Below, in pieces: positions 1-6,028 of a stretch of 6,028 nucleotides of DNA (position 1 is its first letter; every line of letters starts with the position of its first letter). The notes below the pieces were generated by a model. The model ran no database searches, was not told the DNA's origin, and saw nothing but the letters and a program-made list of their open reading frames with translations. Origin of the DNA: Desulfuromonadaceae bacterium (GTDB lineage Bacteria; Desulfobacterota; Desulfuromonadia; Desulfuromonadales; Syntrophotaleaceae); contig JAIOSZ010000310.1 of NCBI GenBank assembly GCA_021107335.1, positions 1 to 6,028 of the forward strand, written 5' to 3'. The position numbers and the translations under genes are program-made.

Positions 1-3
1 CAA

Positions 4-49
4 ACCGCGGGGTTGCGCCCCCGCCCGACGCCCGACTCTTTTTACGCGC
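4..49. repeat. Dispersed intergenic repeat, left copy, 46-base core
   Basis: These 46 bases recur without a mismatch at 5983-6028, in the same orientation, on the other side of the five-gene cluster. The true repeat is probably longer, because the right copy is cut by the window end exactly where the match stops. The core holds a GC-rich inverted repeat (CGGGG at 8-12 with CCCCG at 19-23) and the left arm of an AT-rich hairpin that is completed at 52-60. No transposase or integrase gene is nearby, so this looks like a non-autonomous or structural intergenic repeat, not an insertion sequence. Identity is read directly from the sequence; the interpretation is inferred. Confidence 0.9.
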
Positions 50-60
50 CAAAAAAGAGT
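35..60. repeat. Perfect AT-rich hairpin within the repeat element
   Basis: ACTCTTTTT at 35-43 is the exact reverse complement of AAAAAGAGT at 52-60, leaving an 8-base loop (ACGCGCCA). The stem has no mismatch. It could fold in RNA made from either strand and could slow or end transcription, but no T-tract follows the stem on either strand, so it is not a textbook intrinsic terminator. The right copy contains the left arm and loop start (6014-6028) before the window ends. Confidence 0.75.
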
Positions 61-300
61 AGGCAGAAAAAGGCGCCCCGGCTCCTGGCCCATCGGGTAC
101 CCTGCGCTGCGCAGACGTTTTGCGGGAGGGCAAAAACTCGCTACGCTCAAACAGTTTCCCCGCCTGATCGCAAAACGCCCACTTCGCTCTGGCTGTGTCC
201 CAGGGGAGGGAAGGTCATAAGCCCTCAGCACCGCAAGATTGCGCTCTTAACCACGATTCCTACTTGCTCCCCGGCAGACAGGAGCGTATTCTAAGGCGGT
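50..300. other. Non-coding body of the repeat-like element upstream of the operon
   Basis: Together with the left repeat core this forms about 320 bases without a convincing gene. It is dense in inverted repeats: CTGCGC (102-107) with GCGCAG (109-114) around a single T; CGTTTTGCG (116-124) with CGCAAAACG (169-177), 9 perfect pairs; and a competing TTTTGC (118-123) with GCAAAA (130-135). A mirror-symmetric string, AAACTCGC-TA-CGCTCAAA, lies at 134-151. The same arm at 116-124 can pair with either of two partners, so two alternative folds are possible. The base-level look is unlike the coding sequence that follows. Whether it is one element with the 46-base core, and where it ends (perhaps near 290), cannot be decided here because the right copy is truncated. 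Confidence 0.5.
264..292 (+). promoter_or_regulatory. Weak candidate sigma-70-type promoter for the operon
   Basis: TTGCTC at 264-269 and TATTCT at 287-292 are spaced by 17 bases and lie 30 bases before the first start codon. Both hexamers match the consensus only partly (3 of 6 and 4 of 6), so this is a suggestion by position and spacing. An alternative AT-rich -10-like word, TAATAT (303-308), is too close to the ribosome binding site to be preferred. If the whole 1-300 block is a repeat, the operon promoter may lie within it or upstream of the window. Confidence 0.2.
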
Positions 301-308
301 AGTAATAT

Positions 309-315
309 TAAGGAG
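309..315 (+). promoter_or_regulatory. Shine-Dalgarno site of the permease gene
   Basis: TAAGGAG is followed by a 6-base spacer and ATG at 322. It is the strongest ribosome binding site in the window and fixes the start of the first gene. Confidence 0.75.
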
Positions 316-321
316 ATTGCG

Positions 322-1218
322 ATGCATCGGTGGATTTGGCGGAGCAGCAACCATTTGTTGTTCTGGTTGTTGTTAGACGCTTGTTATGTGGTGGCTTTAT
401 TTACGGTACCGGCTTTTCGACCGTTGCCCTTTACCACCTTTGCTTTGGCCCATCTGGCCGGTATCGCGGTCGGCACCCTGGTCATGTATACCGGAGTGGG
501 TGCCGGGGTGGTTTGGTTTCCTTTTTTTACTCTGCTTGGTTTTCACCCGGCGGATGCCGCCTCTTTTTCCCTCTTCAATCAGTTTGCCGGCAAGGGCAGC
601 GGTTCTTTTAAATATGTGCGCGACGGCATGATCGATTGGCCGGTGGTGCGCCGCTGTATGCCCATGGCCCTGCTCGGTGTCAGCGGCGGTTATCTGCTCG
701 GCATGGTGCTGCCCCATCGTTACGACCCCTGGCTGTTGTTGATCTTTGCCGGGGTGGTGCTCTATCTGCTGCTCGCCCTGCTGTGGCGCAAGCTGCGCCC
801 GCCTCCGGTGGGAGAGGCGTCGCTAGAAGCCCCTCCGGCAAGTCGTCTGCTGGTAATGGGGTCGTCGATTTTCACCGGCATGCTCAGCGTCGGCACCAGT
901 GACTGGCTGATCCCCCATCTGATGCGGCGCCTGCGTATGCCGGCCAGTCGGGCGGTGGCCACTGGAATCTTTGTAATGTTTATCACCGCTCTGTTTTTTT
1001 GGGTGCTAATTAGTTTTGGTGTGTTGGTCGGTTGGCGCGACTGGCCGGCTAATCCGCCGCTGCTGTTCGGCACCGTGCCGGGGGTGATGATCGGGGCTCA
1101 GTGTGGATCGCGGCTGGTGCGCTTTGCCGTCATGAAGCGGGCTCAACCGGCGGTGTTCATGGCGGTTCTGGCTCTGTCATGCGGCCATATGATCTATGAA
1201 TTTCTCCGACGACTGTGA
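322..1218 (+). CDS. TauE/SafE family membrane permease (anion/sulfite-exporter-like)
   Basis: A 298-residue integral membrane protein of the TauE/SafE type (PF01925 family), whose members move sulfite, organosulfonates or related anions across the inner membrane; the substrate here is unknown. Hydrophobic segments lie at about residues 11-33, 40-72, 112-130, 136-155, 175-195, 211-237, 247-262 and 276-295. The family's internal duplication is visible: GVGAGVVWFPFFTLLGFHPADA (58-79, repeat one) and SVGTSDWLIPHLMRRLRMPASRA (189-211, repeat two), each with a conserved Pro in a glycine-containing loop followed by a polar turn. The usual G-x-G-G-G signature is altered in both halves. A basic loop (156-176) separates the halves. 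The start is well supported: TAAGGAG ends 6 bases before the ATG. It heads the cluster, and its 3' end lies next to the methyltransferase gene. Family is fairly sure, substrate is not. Confidence 0.85.
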   Translation: MHRWIWRSSNHLLFWLLLDACYVVALFTVPAFRPLPFTTFALAHLAGIAVGTLVMYTGVGAGVVWFPFFTLLGFHPADAASFSLFNQFAGKGSGSFKYVRDGMIDWPVVRRCMPMALLGVSGGYLLGMVLPHRYDPWLLLIFAGVVLYLLLALLWRKLRPPPVGEASLEAPPASRLLVMGSSIFTGMLSVGTSDWLIPHLMRRLRMPASRAVATGIFVMFITALFFWVLISFGVLVGWRDWPANPPLLFGTVPGVMIGAQCGSRLVRFAVMKRAQPAVFMAVLALSCGHMIYEFLRRL

Positions 1219-1237
1219 ATTGAGAAAGGTGGTTTCG

Positions 1238-1828
1238 GTGGCTAACGACTGGGACAAGGTCTGGCAGGAGCGGGGAGAAAAACCCCTGCTTTTCGACCCC
1301 TGGCTTAAGCGGGTTCTGCCCCTGCTGCCACTGGGTACGGTTCTCGATATCGCCTGTGGACGGGGGCGTAATGCCCTGCCGATGGCTGAGTTGGGGTATG
1401 CTGTCACCGCCCTCGATGCTTCGTCGCAGGGATTGAAGCAGTTGAATGATGAGGCTCACCGTCGCGGTCTGGCCATCACTACGATGCCGCAGGACCTGGA
1501 ACAGACCCCTCAGTTGCCGAGGGAGGCCTTCGATGTGGTGCTGCAATTCTTTTATTTGCAACGCTCTCTGTTTGACGCGGTGCGACAGGCGGTGCGGCCC
1601 GGTGGGGTGGTGGTGGCCCGTACCTTTAGCCGGGCCGGTAACTTTACCGGTGGGCCGGGTAATCCCGATTATGTTCTGGAGGTTGGCGAGTTCCTGACGC
1701 TCTTTAAGGGGTGGGAGATTCTGCTCCATGAAGAGGGGCTCGATGAGGCCGAGCGTGGCGGTGGTCTGGCCGGAATCGTGGCTCGCAAGCCCCAGCTTGA
1801 GAACGAGAGGGATGGATTGTGTGCCTAA
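1238..1828 (+). CDS. Class I SAM-dependent methyltransferase, small, TehB-like
   Basis: Predicted cytosolic S-adenosylmethionine-dependent methyltransferase with a Rossmann fold; the acceptor is unknown. From the GTG start at 1238 it is 196 residues. Motif I is VLDIACGRGRNAL (residues 35-47), with glycines for SAM binding; the acidic residue after strand 2 is in ALDAS (58-62); motif IV is FDVVLQFFYLQR (98-109), and the post-motif AVRPGGVVVARTF is at 118-130. The compact layout resembles TehB/thiopurine-methyltransferase-like proteins. An upstream in-frame ATG at 1196 would give 210 residues and a 23-base overlap with the permease gene, but has no ribosome binding site. GTG 1238 has AAAGGTGG (1225-1232) 5 bases ahead and puts the typical NDWDKVW start near the N-terminus, so I prefer it. 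The 3' end overlaps the next gene by 10 bases, which suggests coupled translation. Confidence 0.85.
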   Translation: MANDWDKVWQERGEKPLLFDPWLKRVLPLLPLGTVLDIACGRGRNALPMAELGYAVTALDASSQGLKQLNDEAHRRGLAITTMPQDLEQTPQLPREAFDVVLQFFYLQRSLFDAVRQAVRPGGVVVARTFSRAGNFTGGPGNPDYVLEVGEFLTLFKGWEILLHEEGLDEAERGGGLAGIVARKPQLENERDGLCA

Positions 1829-2580
1829 TTCTGTTGGCCTGGGGCCAGCATCCGGACTATCCGCTGGTGCTGGCCGCCAATCGCGACGAATATTACCGGC
1901 GACCGACGGCTATCGCCGGACCTTGGCAAGAACATCCCGGCATTATTGGCGGCCGGGATCTGCTGCAGGGGGGTAGTTGGCTGGCCATGAGCCGCAATGG
2001 TCGATTTGCTACCGTGACCAACTTTCGTGAAACGCCATCAGCGGTCGAGCCGCCTCGCTCGCGGGGTCAACTGGTCAGCGACTTCCTGCTCGATTCACGT
2101 AGCCCGGCTGCATACCTGGCGGGCGTGGAGCAGCAAGGCTCCCTCTATCGTGGTTTTAGTCTGCTGGTGGGTGATCGCGGCTCCCTGGGTTATCTGTCCA
2201 ACCGGGGGGGTGGGTATCGACTGCTGGAACCTGGTTTGTATGGTGTCAGTAATGCGTTGCTCGACACGCCCTGGCCCAAGGTGGTGGCTGGCAAGAAATG
2301 CTTAACGAGCTTGTTGGCGACGTCGCCCCTGGATAACGTCGGGCTCTTTAAGCTGCTGGCCGATGATACTCCGCCCAGCTTGCCAGCGGGAGTTCCCGCC
2401 AATGGCGATCTGATCGCCGGGCCCCAGGCGCCGATCTTTATCCGCACCGCCGAATACGGTACCCGCTGCTCCACCCTATTGTGGACCGATCAGGCTGGTG
2501 GTATGACGATGTTGGAGCGTAGCTTCGTGCCTGATGGTCGTGACTGGAGCGAGGTTCGTTACCGGTTCGACGGTTCTTGA
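1819..2580 (+). CDS. NRDE/TANGO2 family protein
   Basis: A 253-residue protein of the NRDE family (PF05742, formerly DUF833; related to eukaryotic TANGO2). The defining features are visible: Met-Cys-Leu-Ile at the N-terminus, the NRDE signature at residues 21-24, a GGSWLAM segment at 51-57, TNFR at 67-70, SRG at 81-83, GVSNALLDTPWPK at 142-154, and YGTRCSTLL at 213-221 near the C-terminus. The invariant Cys2 after the initiator Met suggests an N-terminal-nucleophile-like fold, which is an inference; biochemical function is unsettled, and eukaryotic relatives have been linked to heme and lipid handling. Start is GTG at 1819, overlapping the methyltransferase stop; GAGAGG (1805-1810) lies 8 bases ahead and the MCLILLAW start fits the family, so this start is secure. 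Full length, no signal peptide or membrane segment, hence probably cytosolic. Confidence 0.9.
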   Translation: MCLILLAWGQHPDYPLVLAANRDEYYRRPTAIAGPWQEHPGIIGGRDLLQGGSWLAMSRNGRFATVTNFRETPSAVEPPRSRGQLVSDFLLDSRSPAAYLAGVEQQGSLYRGFSLLVGDRGSLGYLSNRGGGYRLLEPGLYGVSNALLDTPWPKVVAGKKCLTSLLATSPLDNVGLFKLLADDTPPSLPAGVPANGDLIAGPQAPIFIRTAEYGTRCSTLLWTDQAGGMTMLERSFVPDGRDWSEVRYRFDGS

Positions 2581-2584
2581 CAGT

Positions 2585-2615
2585 TTGAAAAATCTCACAG
2601 ATGATGAGCGATAAT
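2585..2615 (+). promoter_or_regulatory. Candidate internal promoter for lon-thiL
   Basis: TTGAAA (2585-2590, 5 of 6 to the sigma-70 -35) and GATAAT (2610-2615, 5 of 6 to the -10) are spaced by 19 bases. Transcription would begin near 2622, upstream of a GGAGG (2633-2637) and an in-frame ATG at 2649. A perfect TTGACA also lies at 2577-2582, but its 17-base-spaced partner is only GATGAT (2600-2605, 4 of 6). The TTTGAAA word slightly recalls the heat-shock sigma-32 -35 element, but no CCCCAT-type -10 is present, so heat-shock control is not supported by the sequence. Confidence 0.35.
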
Positions 2616-4988
2616 CAGTTCAACGAAGTTTCGGAGGATATCAGGGACATGCCTTTGCAAGATTTTGAAATGCCCGAACAATTGCCTCTGCTGGCGGTAC
2701 GCGACGCGGTGATCTTTCCGCATATGGTTTTGCCTCTGTTTGTTGGCCGTCCGGCTTCTCTAGCGGCGGTTAAGCAAGCAATGGAAGAGAGTCGGCTAAT
2801 TTTTTTGGCGGCGCAGAAAACTCTCAGCGAAGAAGAGCCCAGTAAAGAGGATATCTATCGGACCGGCACCGTGGCGATGATCATGCGTATGGCCAAGCTT
2901 AATGACGGTCGGGTCAAGATTCTGGTGCAGGGGCTGGCTAAGGCACGCATCGAAGAATATTTGCGCGAGGAGCCCTTTTTCGAAGTCAAGGTTGAAGCCC
3001 TTGAGGAGCCGGAATTCACGGAACTGCCTCTGGAAGTCGAAGCCCTGATGCGTGCCGTACAGAAACAGCTAACCCAGTTGCAGGCTATCAGCAATACTCT
3101 GTCAGCCGAAGTTATGGCGGTGGTGGCCAATATTGAAGATCCTGGCGGCTTGGCCGATTTAGTGGTGGGGCACTTGAGTCTCAAGATCTCCCAGGCTCAA
3201 GAACTGCTCGAGGTGTCCGATCCTGTTGAGCGGCTGGCGCAGATCAACGATCTGCTCAACAAGGAGCTGGAGCTGATCACAATGCAGAATCGCATTCAGC
3301 TGCAGGCCAAGGAGGAGATGAGCAAGACCCAGCGCGAATATTTTTTGCGTGAGCAGCTGCGGGCCATTCAGGAAGAACTTGGCGGCAGCGATGCGAAAAC
3401 CACCGATTTGGCGGAACTGGAACAGAAGCTCAAGGATGGGAAGCTGCCCGACGAGGCCATGACCGAGGCGATCAAGCAGCTGCGGCGGCTGGAGGGCATG
3501 CAGGCCGAGGCGGCGGAATATTCCATGTTGCGCACCTATCTCGAATGGCTGGCCGACCTGCCCTGGCAGAAGACCACGCGCGACAACCTCGACCTGCACA
3601 AGGCCCGCCTGATTCTAGATGAGGACCACTACAGCCTCGATAAGGTCAAGGAGCGGATCCTGGAGTTTCTGGCGGTGCGCAAGCTGAAAAAGAAGCTCAA
3701 GGGGCCCGTACTCTGTTTTGTCGGCCCTCCGGGAGTCGGCAAGACCAGCCTTGGCAAGTCCATTGCTCGAGCTATGGGGCGCAAGTTTGTGCGGGTTTCT
3801 TTGGGCGGTTTGCGGGATGAGGCGGAGCTTCGCGGTCATCGTCGCACTTATGTCGGCGCCCTGCCGGGGCGCATCATTCAGGGCATGAAGCAGGCGGGGA
3901 CCAATAATCCGGTATTCATGCTCGACGAACTGGACAAGGTCGGCGGCGCCGATTTTCGCGGCGACCCCTCTGCGGCCCTGCTGGAGCTCCTCGATCCGGA
4001 GCAGAACCATGCTTTTTCCGATCATTATATCAATCTGCCCTTTGATCTATCCAACGTGATGTTCATCGCTACCGCGAATGTCATGGACTCCATCCCCTCG
4101 GCCCTCAAGGATCGTCTGGAAGTGCTGCGTCTGGCCGGTTACAGTGGCGAGGAGAAGCTGGCCATTGCCGATCGTTTTCTGCTGCCCCGTCAGATCGACG
4201 AAAACGGACTCAAGGAGCAGGATGTGCGCTTTTCCCGCTCGGCCCTGCAACGGATGATTCGCGAATATACCGCTGAAGCCGGGTTGCGCAATCTGGAGCG
4301 GGAGATCGGCAGCATCTGCCGCAAGGTCGCTTACCGGCAAGCTGAGGGCCGCAAAGGTCCGGTGTCCGTTACCCGCGCCAACCTTGAGCGCTTTCTCGGC
4401 CCGGCTCGATATCTGGCTGAAGACAAGTTGGCCGAAAATGAGGTCGGTGTCGCTACCGGCCTGGCTTGGACCGAGCGAGGAGGCGAAATTCTGCATGTGG
4501 AGGTCACCACCATGCAGGGGGCGGCCAAACTTATCCTGACTGGCCAGTTGGGCGATGTGATGAAAGAGAGCGCCCAGGCGGCTCTCTCCTATACCCGCTC
4601 TCATGCCGAAGAGCTGGGAATCGAACCCGGTTTCGCCGAACGTCTGGATATTCATGTCCACGTGCCGGCCGGCGCCATCCCCAAGGACGGGCCGAGTGCC
4701 GGAGTGACCATGGCCACTGCGCTGGTGTCGGCCTTGAGTGGCCGGAAGATCGACCGGGAGGTGGCCATGACCGGCGAAATCACCCTGCGGGGTAAGGTAC
4801 TGCCGGTGGGTGGTTTGAAAGAAAAAGTGTTGGCAGCGGTTCGCGCGGGTATAACTATTTTGGTGATCCCCCGTCAGAATGAAAAGGACCTGGTGGAAAT
4901 TCCCGCGGCCTTGCGTCGCAAGGTAACCTTCGTCCCGGTAGAAAACATGAGCCAGGTGCTAGAGCGGGCCTTGGAGAGTGCACCATGA
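2601..4988 (+). CDS. lon: ATP-dependent protease Lon (endopeptidase La)
   Basis: Cytosolic, homo-oligomeric AAA+ serine protease (MEROPS S16) that degrades misfolded and selected regulatory proteins. At 795 residues it is full length. The substrate-binding LON domain begins at [20 protein letters not shown] (28-47), followed by a helical, coiled-coil-prone stretch at about 225-290. The AAA+ module has Walker A GPPGVGKT (375-382), Walker [10 protein letters not shown] (438-446), sensor-1 Asn493 in FIATAN, the arginine finger Arg505 and sensor-2 Arg563 in GLRNLER. The protease domain has the catalytic Ser699 in KDGPSAG and Lys742 in GGLKEK, 43 residues apart as in E. coli Lon, so the enzyme should be active. 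Starts at 2601 or 2604 (tandem ATG) have no clear ribosome binding site; ATG 2649 (Met17) follows GGAGG by 11 bases and would remove an acidic tail. The stop overlaps the thiL start. Confidence 0.97.
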   Translation: MMSDNQFNEVSEDIRDMPLQDFEMPEQLPLLAVRDAVIFPHMVLPLFVGRPASLAAVKQAMEESRLIFLAAQKTLSEEEPSKEDIYRTGTVAMIMRMAKLNDGRVKILVQGLAKARIEEYLREEPFFEVKVEALEEPEFTELPLEVEALMRAVQKQLTQLQAISNTLSAEVMAVVANIEDPGGLADLVVGHLSLKISQAQELLEVSDPVERLAQINDLLNKELELITMQNRIQLQAKEEMSKTQREYFLREQLRAIQEELGGSDAKTTDLAELEQKLKDGKLPDEAMTEAIKQLRRLEGMQAEAAEYSMLRTYLEWLADLPWQKTTRDNLDLHKARLILDEDHYSLDKVKERILEFLAVRKLKKKLKGPVLCFVGPPGVGKTSLGKSIARAMGRKFVRVSLGGLRDEAELRGHRRTYVGALPGRIIQGMKQAGTNNPVFMLDELDKVGGADFRGDPSAALLELLDPEQNHAFSDHYINLPFDLSNVMFIATANVMDSIPSALKDRLEVLRLAGYSGEEKLAIADRFLLPRQIDENGLKEQDVRFSRSALQRMIREYTAEAGLRNLEREIGSICRKVAYRQAEGRKGPVSVTRANLERFLGPARYLAEDKLAENEVGVATGLAWTERGGEILHVEVTTMQGAAKLILTGQLGDVMKESAQAALSYTRSHAEELGIEPGFAERLDIHVHVPAGAIPKDGPSAGVTMATALVSALSGRKIDREVAMTGEITLRGKVLPVGGLKEKVLAAVRAGITILVIPRQNEKDLVEIPAALRRKVTFVPVENMSQVLERALESAP
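2633..2651 (+). promoter_or_regulatory. Ribosome binding site and alternative start of lon
   Basis: GGAGG at 2633-2637 stands 11 bases ahead of an in-frame ATG at 2649 (Met17 of the longer form). The tandem ATGs at 2601 and 2604 lack any comparable site. The spacing is slightly long, so this is suggestive and not conclusive. Translation from 2649 would give a 779-residue Lon starting [15 protein letters not shown], which keeps the whole conserved N-terminal domain. Confidence 0.45.
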
Positions 4989-5974
4989 AGTTGGCCGACC
5001 TGGGGGAGTTCGGTTTTATCGAACGCATTCAAAGGGCGGTGGCCAAGCTGGAAGGAAGCGGCGTCCGACTTGGTATCGGTGATGATTGCGCGGTGCTCGA
5101 ACTGCCAGCAGGCCAAGTGCTGCTGACCAGTACTGATTTGCTCATCGAGGAGATTCATTTTCGCTCGGATTGGAGTGACTGGCGGGCCCTGGGAGGCAAG
5201 TGCGTGGCGGTCAATGTCAGCGACGTGGCCGCCATGGGCGGCAGTCCTCGGCACCTCTATCTTGGGCTGGCGATTCCGGCAACCATGACGATGGACGACC
5301 TGGATGCCTTTTTAGCGGGATTTCTCGAGACCGCCGCCGATTACGGCGCGGTGTTGGTCGGCGGCGATACCTGTCGTTCACCGGGGCCGTTAATGATTTC
5401 GGTGACCGTCGAGGGGGCGGTGCCGGCTGATCAGGTTGTTACCCGCAGCGGCGCTCGACCCGGAGATGCCATCTATGTCTCGGGGACCCTGGGGGATAGC
5501 GCTCTAGCCCTGCAACGGTTGCAATCCAATCGGCCGATGGCAGAAGAACTGGCCGATTGCCATCATCGGCCAAAAGCCCGAGTCGCCCTCGGTCGGGCTC
5601 TGGCCGAAGCGCAAATACCCAGTGCGATGATCGATGTTTCCGACGGCGTGCTGGCCGATCTGGGCCATATTCTCGATGCTTCAGCTGTGGGGGCTCGCTT
5701 GGAACAGGCATTATGGCCTCTTTCGTCTGAATTTCGCCAAGCTTTGGCCGAAGAGTCGGCTCTGTTTGAGCTGGCTTTATCCGGTGGCGAGGATTATGAA
5801 CTGCTGTTTACCGTGCCGTCGGACAAGGAACACCTGCTGGCTGACCTGTTTGCCGATGTGCCGGTTACACGTATCGGCACCGTGACTGAAGCGGAGCAGG
5901 GGTTATTGTTGGTTGATGAGGCTGGGGAGATGCGGTCGGCGAGGGCTAAAGGGTTTAATCATTTTCAAGGTTGA
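4985..5974 (+). CDS. thiL: Thiamine-monophosphate kinase
   Basis: ThiL phosphorylates thiamine monophosphate with ATP to give thiamine diphosphate, the active cofactor, in the cytosol. The 329-residue protein has the two AIRS-type domains of the PurM/ThiL fold. Visible motifs are GIGDDCAVL (30-38, nucleotide and metal binding), TSTDLLIEEIHF (48-59), KCVAVNVSDVAAMGG (72-86), VGGDTCRS (125-132), YVSGTLGDSALAL (164-176), AMIDVSDGVLADLGHIL (214-230) and SGGEDYELLFTV (266-277). The C-terminus has GFNHF (323-327), where many relatives have an Asp before His-Phe. The ATG overlaps the lon stop as ATGA, with GGAG (4973-4976) 8 bases ahead, so translation is probably coupled to lon. No other thiamine gene is in the window. 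The gene is last in the cluster and ends 8 bases before the right repeat copy. Confidence 0.96.
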   Translation: MKLADLGEFGFIERIQRAVAKLEGSGVRLGIGDDCAVLELPAGQVLLTSTDLLIEEIHFRSDWSDWRALGGKCVAVNVSDVAAMGGSPRHLYLGLAIPATMTMDDLDAFLAGFLETAADYGAVLVGGDTCRSPGPLMISVTVEGAVPADQVVTRSGARPGDAIYVSGTLGDSALALQRLQSNRPMAEELADCHHRPKARVALGRALAEAQIPSAMIDVSDGVLADLGHILDASAVGARLEQALWPLSSEFRQALAEESALFELALSGGEDYELLFTVPSDKEHLLADLFADVPVTRIGTVTEAEQGLLLVDEAGEMRSARAKGFNHFQG

Positions 5975-5982
5975 ACTGCAAG

Positions 5983-6028
5983 ACCGCGGGGTTGCGCCCC
6001 CGCCCGACGCCCGACTCTTTTTACGCGC
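5983..6028. repeat. Dispersed intergenic repeat, right copy, truncated by window end
   Basis: All 46 bases match 4-49 in the same orientation. The copy starts 8 bases after the thiL stop codon and is cut by the window edge, so the full length cannot be seen. The CGGGG (5987-5991)/CCCCG (5998-6002) inverted repeat sits where an operon terminator would be expected, but is not directly followed by a T-tract. The preceding bases are CAAG here against CAA before the left copy, so the similarity may extend a few bases further with one inserted base. Confidence 0.9.

Noticed and set aside
8..60. Intrinsic terminator made of the repeat hairpins
   Set aside because: The GC-rich hairpin (8-23) is followed by C-rich sequence, and the AT-rich stem (35-60) has no T-tract after it on either strand. 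A role in termination is possible but the canonical form is absent.
13..294. A 93-codon open frame with a TTG start in the left intergenic element, rich in Lys, Arg and Pro
   Set aside because: It has no ribosome binding site, starts inside the repeat core and spans several perfect inverted repeats. Its composition is typical of a frame that stays open by chance in a GC-rich repeat. No domain is recognisable.
1196..1237. Longer methyltransferase start at ATG 1196
   Set aside because: It would overlap the permease gene by 23 bases and has no ribosome binding site, while GTG 1238 has a well-spaced one and begins at the expected N-terminus. It is not excluded.
2583..2610. Sigma-32 heat-shock promoter for lon
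   Set aside because: Only a TTTGAAA word resembling the -35 element is seen; no CCCCAT-like -10 occurs at 13-15 bases spacing.
4047..4661. A 204-codon minus-strand open frame opposite lon
   Set aside because: It lies fully antisense to conserved AAA+ and protease sequence of Lon, has no recognisable domain, and reflects the GC-rich codon pattern of the real gene. The same holds for the other minus-strand frames at 1157-1729, 3159-3599 and 3615-4025.
1..6028. Composite transposon bounded by the two direct repeats
   Set aside because: No transposase or other mobility gene is present, the cargo is housekeeping genes, and the repeats lack inverted-repeat termini that could be recognised. Dispersed intergenic repeats are the simpler reading.

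Overview
The window holds one continuous plus-strand gene cluster of five genes (about 322-5974). It lies between two copies of a dispersed intergenic repeat, one at the left edge and one cut off by the right edge. The codon usage is moderately GC-rich, and the gene types and the style of the Lon sequence suggest a Gram-negative proteobacterium. My best guess is the Desulfuromonas/Pelobacter/Geobacter group (Desulfuromonadota), but this is an impression from sequence style, not a demonstrated placement.

Layout: positions 1-321 are non-coding and mostly consist of a structured, repeat-like element with several perfect inverted repeats. Then follow a TauE/SafE-type membrane permease (322-1218), a small class I SAM-dependent methyltransferase (about 1238-1828), an NRDE/TANGO2-family protein (1819-2580), the ATP-dependent protease Lon (2601-4988) and thiamine-monophosphate kinase ThiL (4985-5974). 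After 8 further bases the second repeat copy starts at 5983 and runs off the window.

The genes are tightly packed. The methyltransferase and NRDE genes overlap by 10 bases, lon and thiL overlap as ATGA, and only 20 bases separate the NRDE gene from lon. This points to one transcription unit with translational coupling at several junctions. A candidate internal promoter lies just upstream of and inside the annotated start of lon, and would let lon and thiL be expressed separately from the first three genes. Lon (protein quality control) and ThiL (last step of thiamine diphosphate synthesis) are housekeeping functions. The first three genes are predicted only to family level, and I see no pathway that clearly links all five.

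I do not see a convincing new defence system, mobile element with a transposase, CRISPR array or RNA gene. The most interesting signal is the repeat: 46 bases are identical at both ends of the operon, and the fuller left copy is rich in nested inverted repeats. Next come the question of the true start and promoter of lon, and the diverged glycine motifs of the permease.
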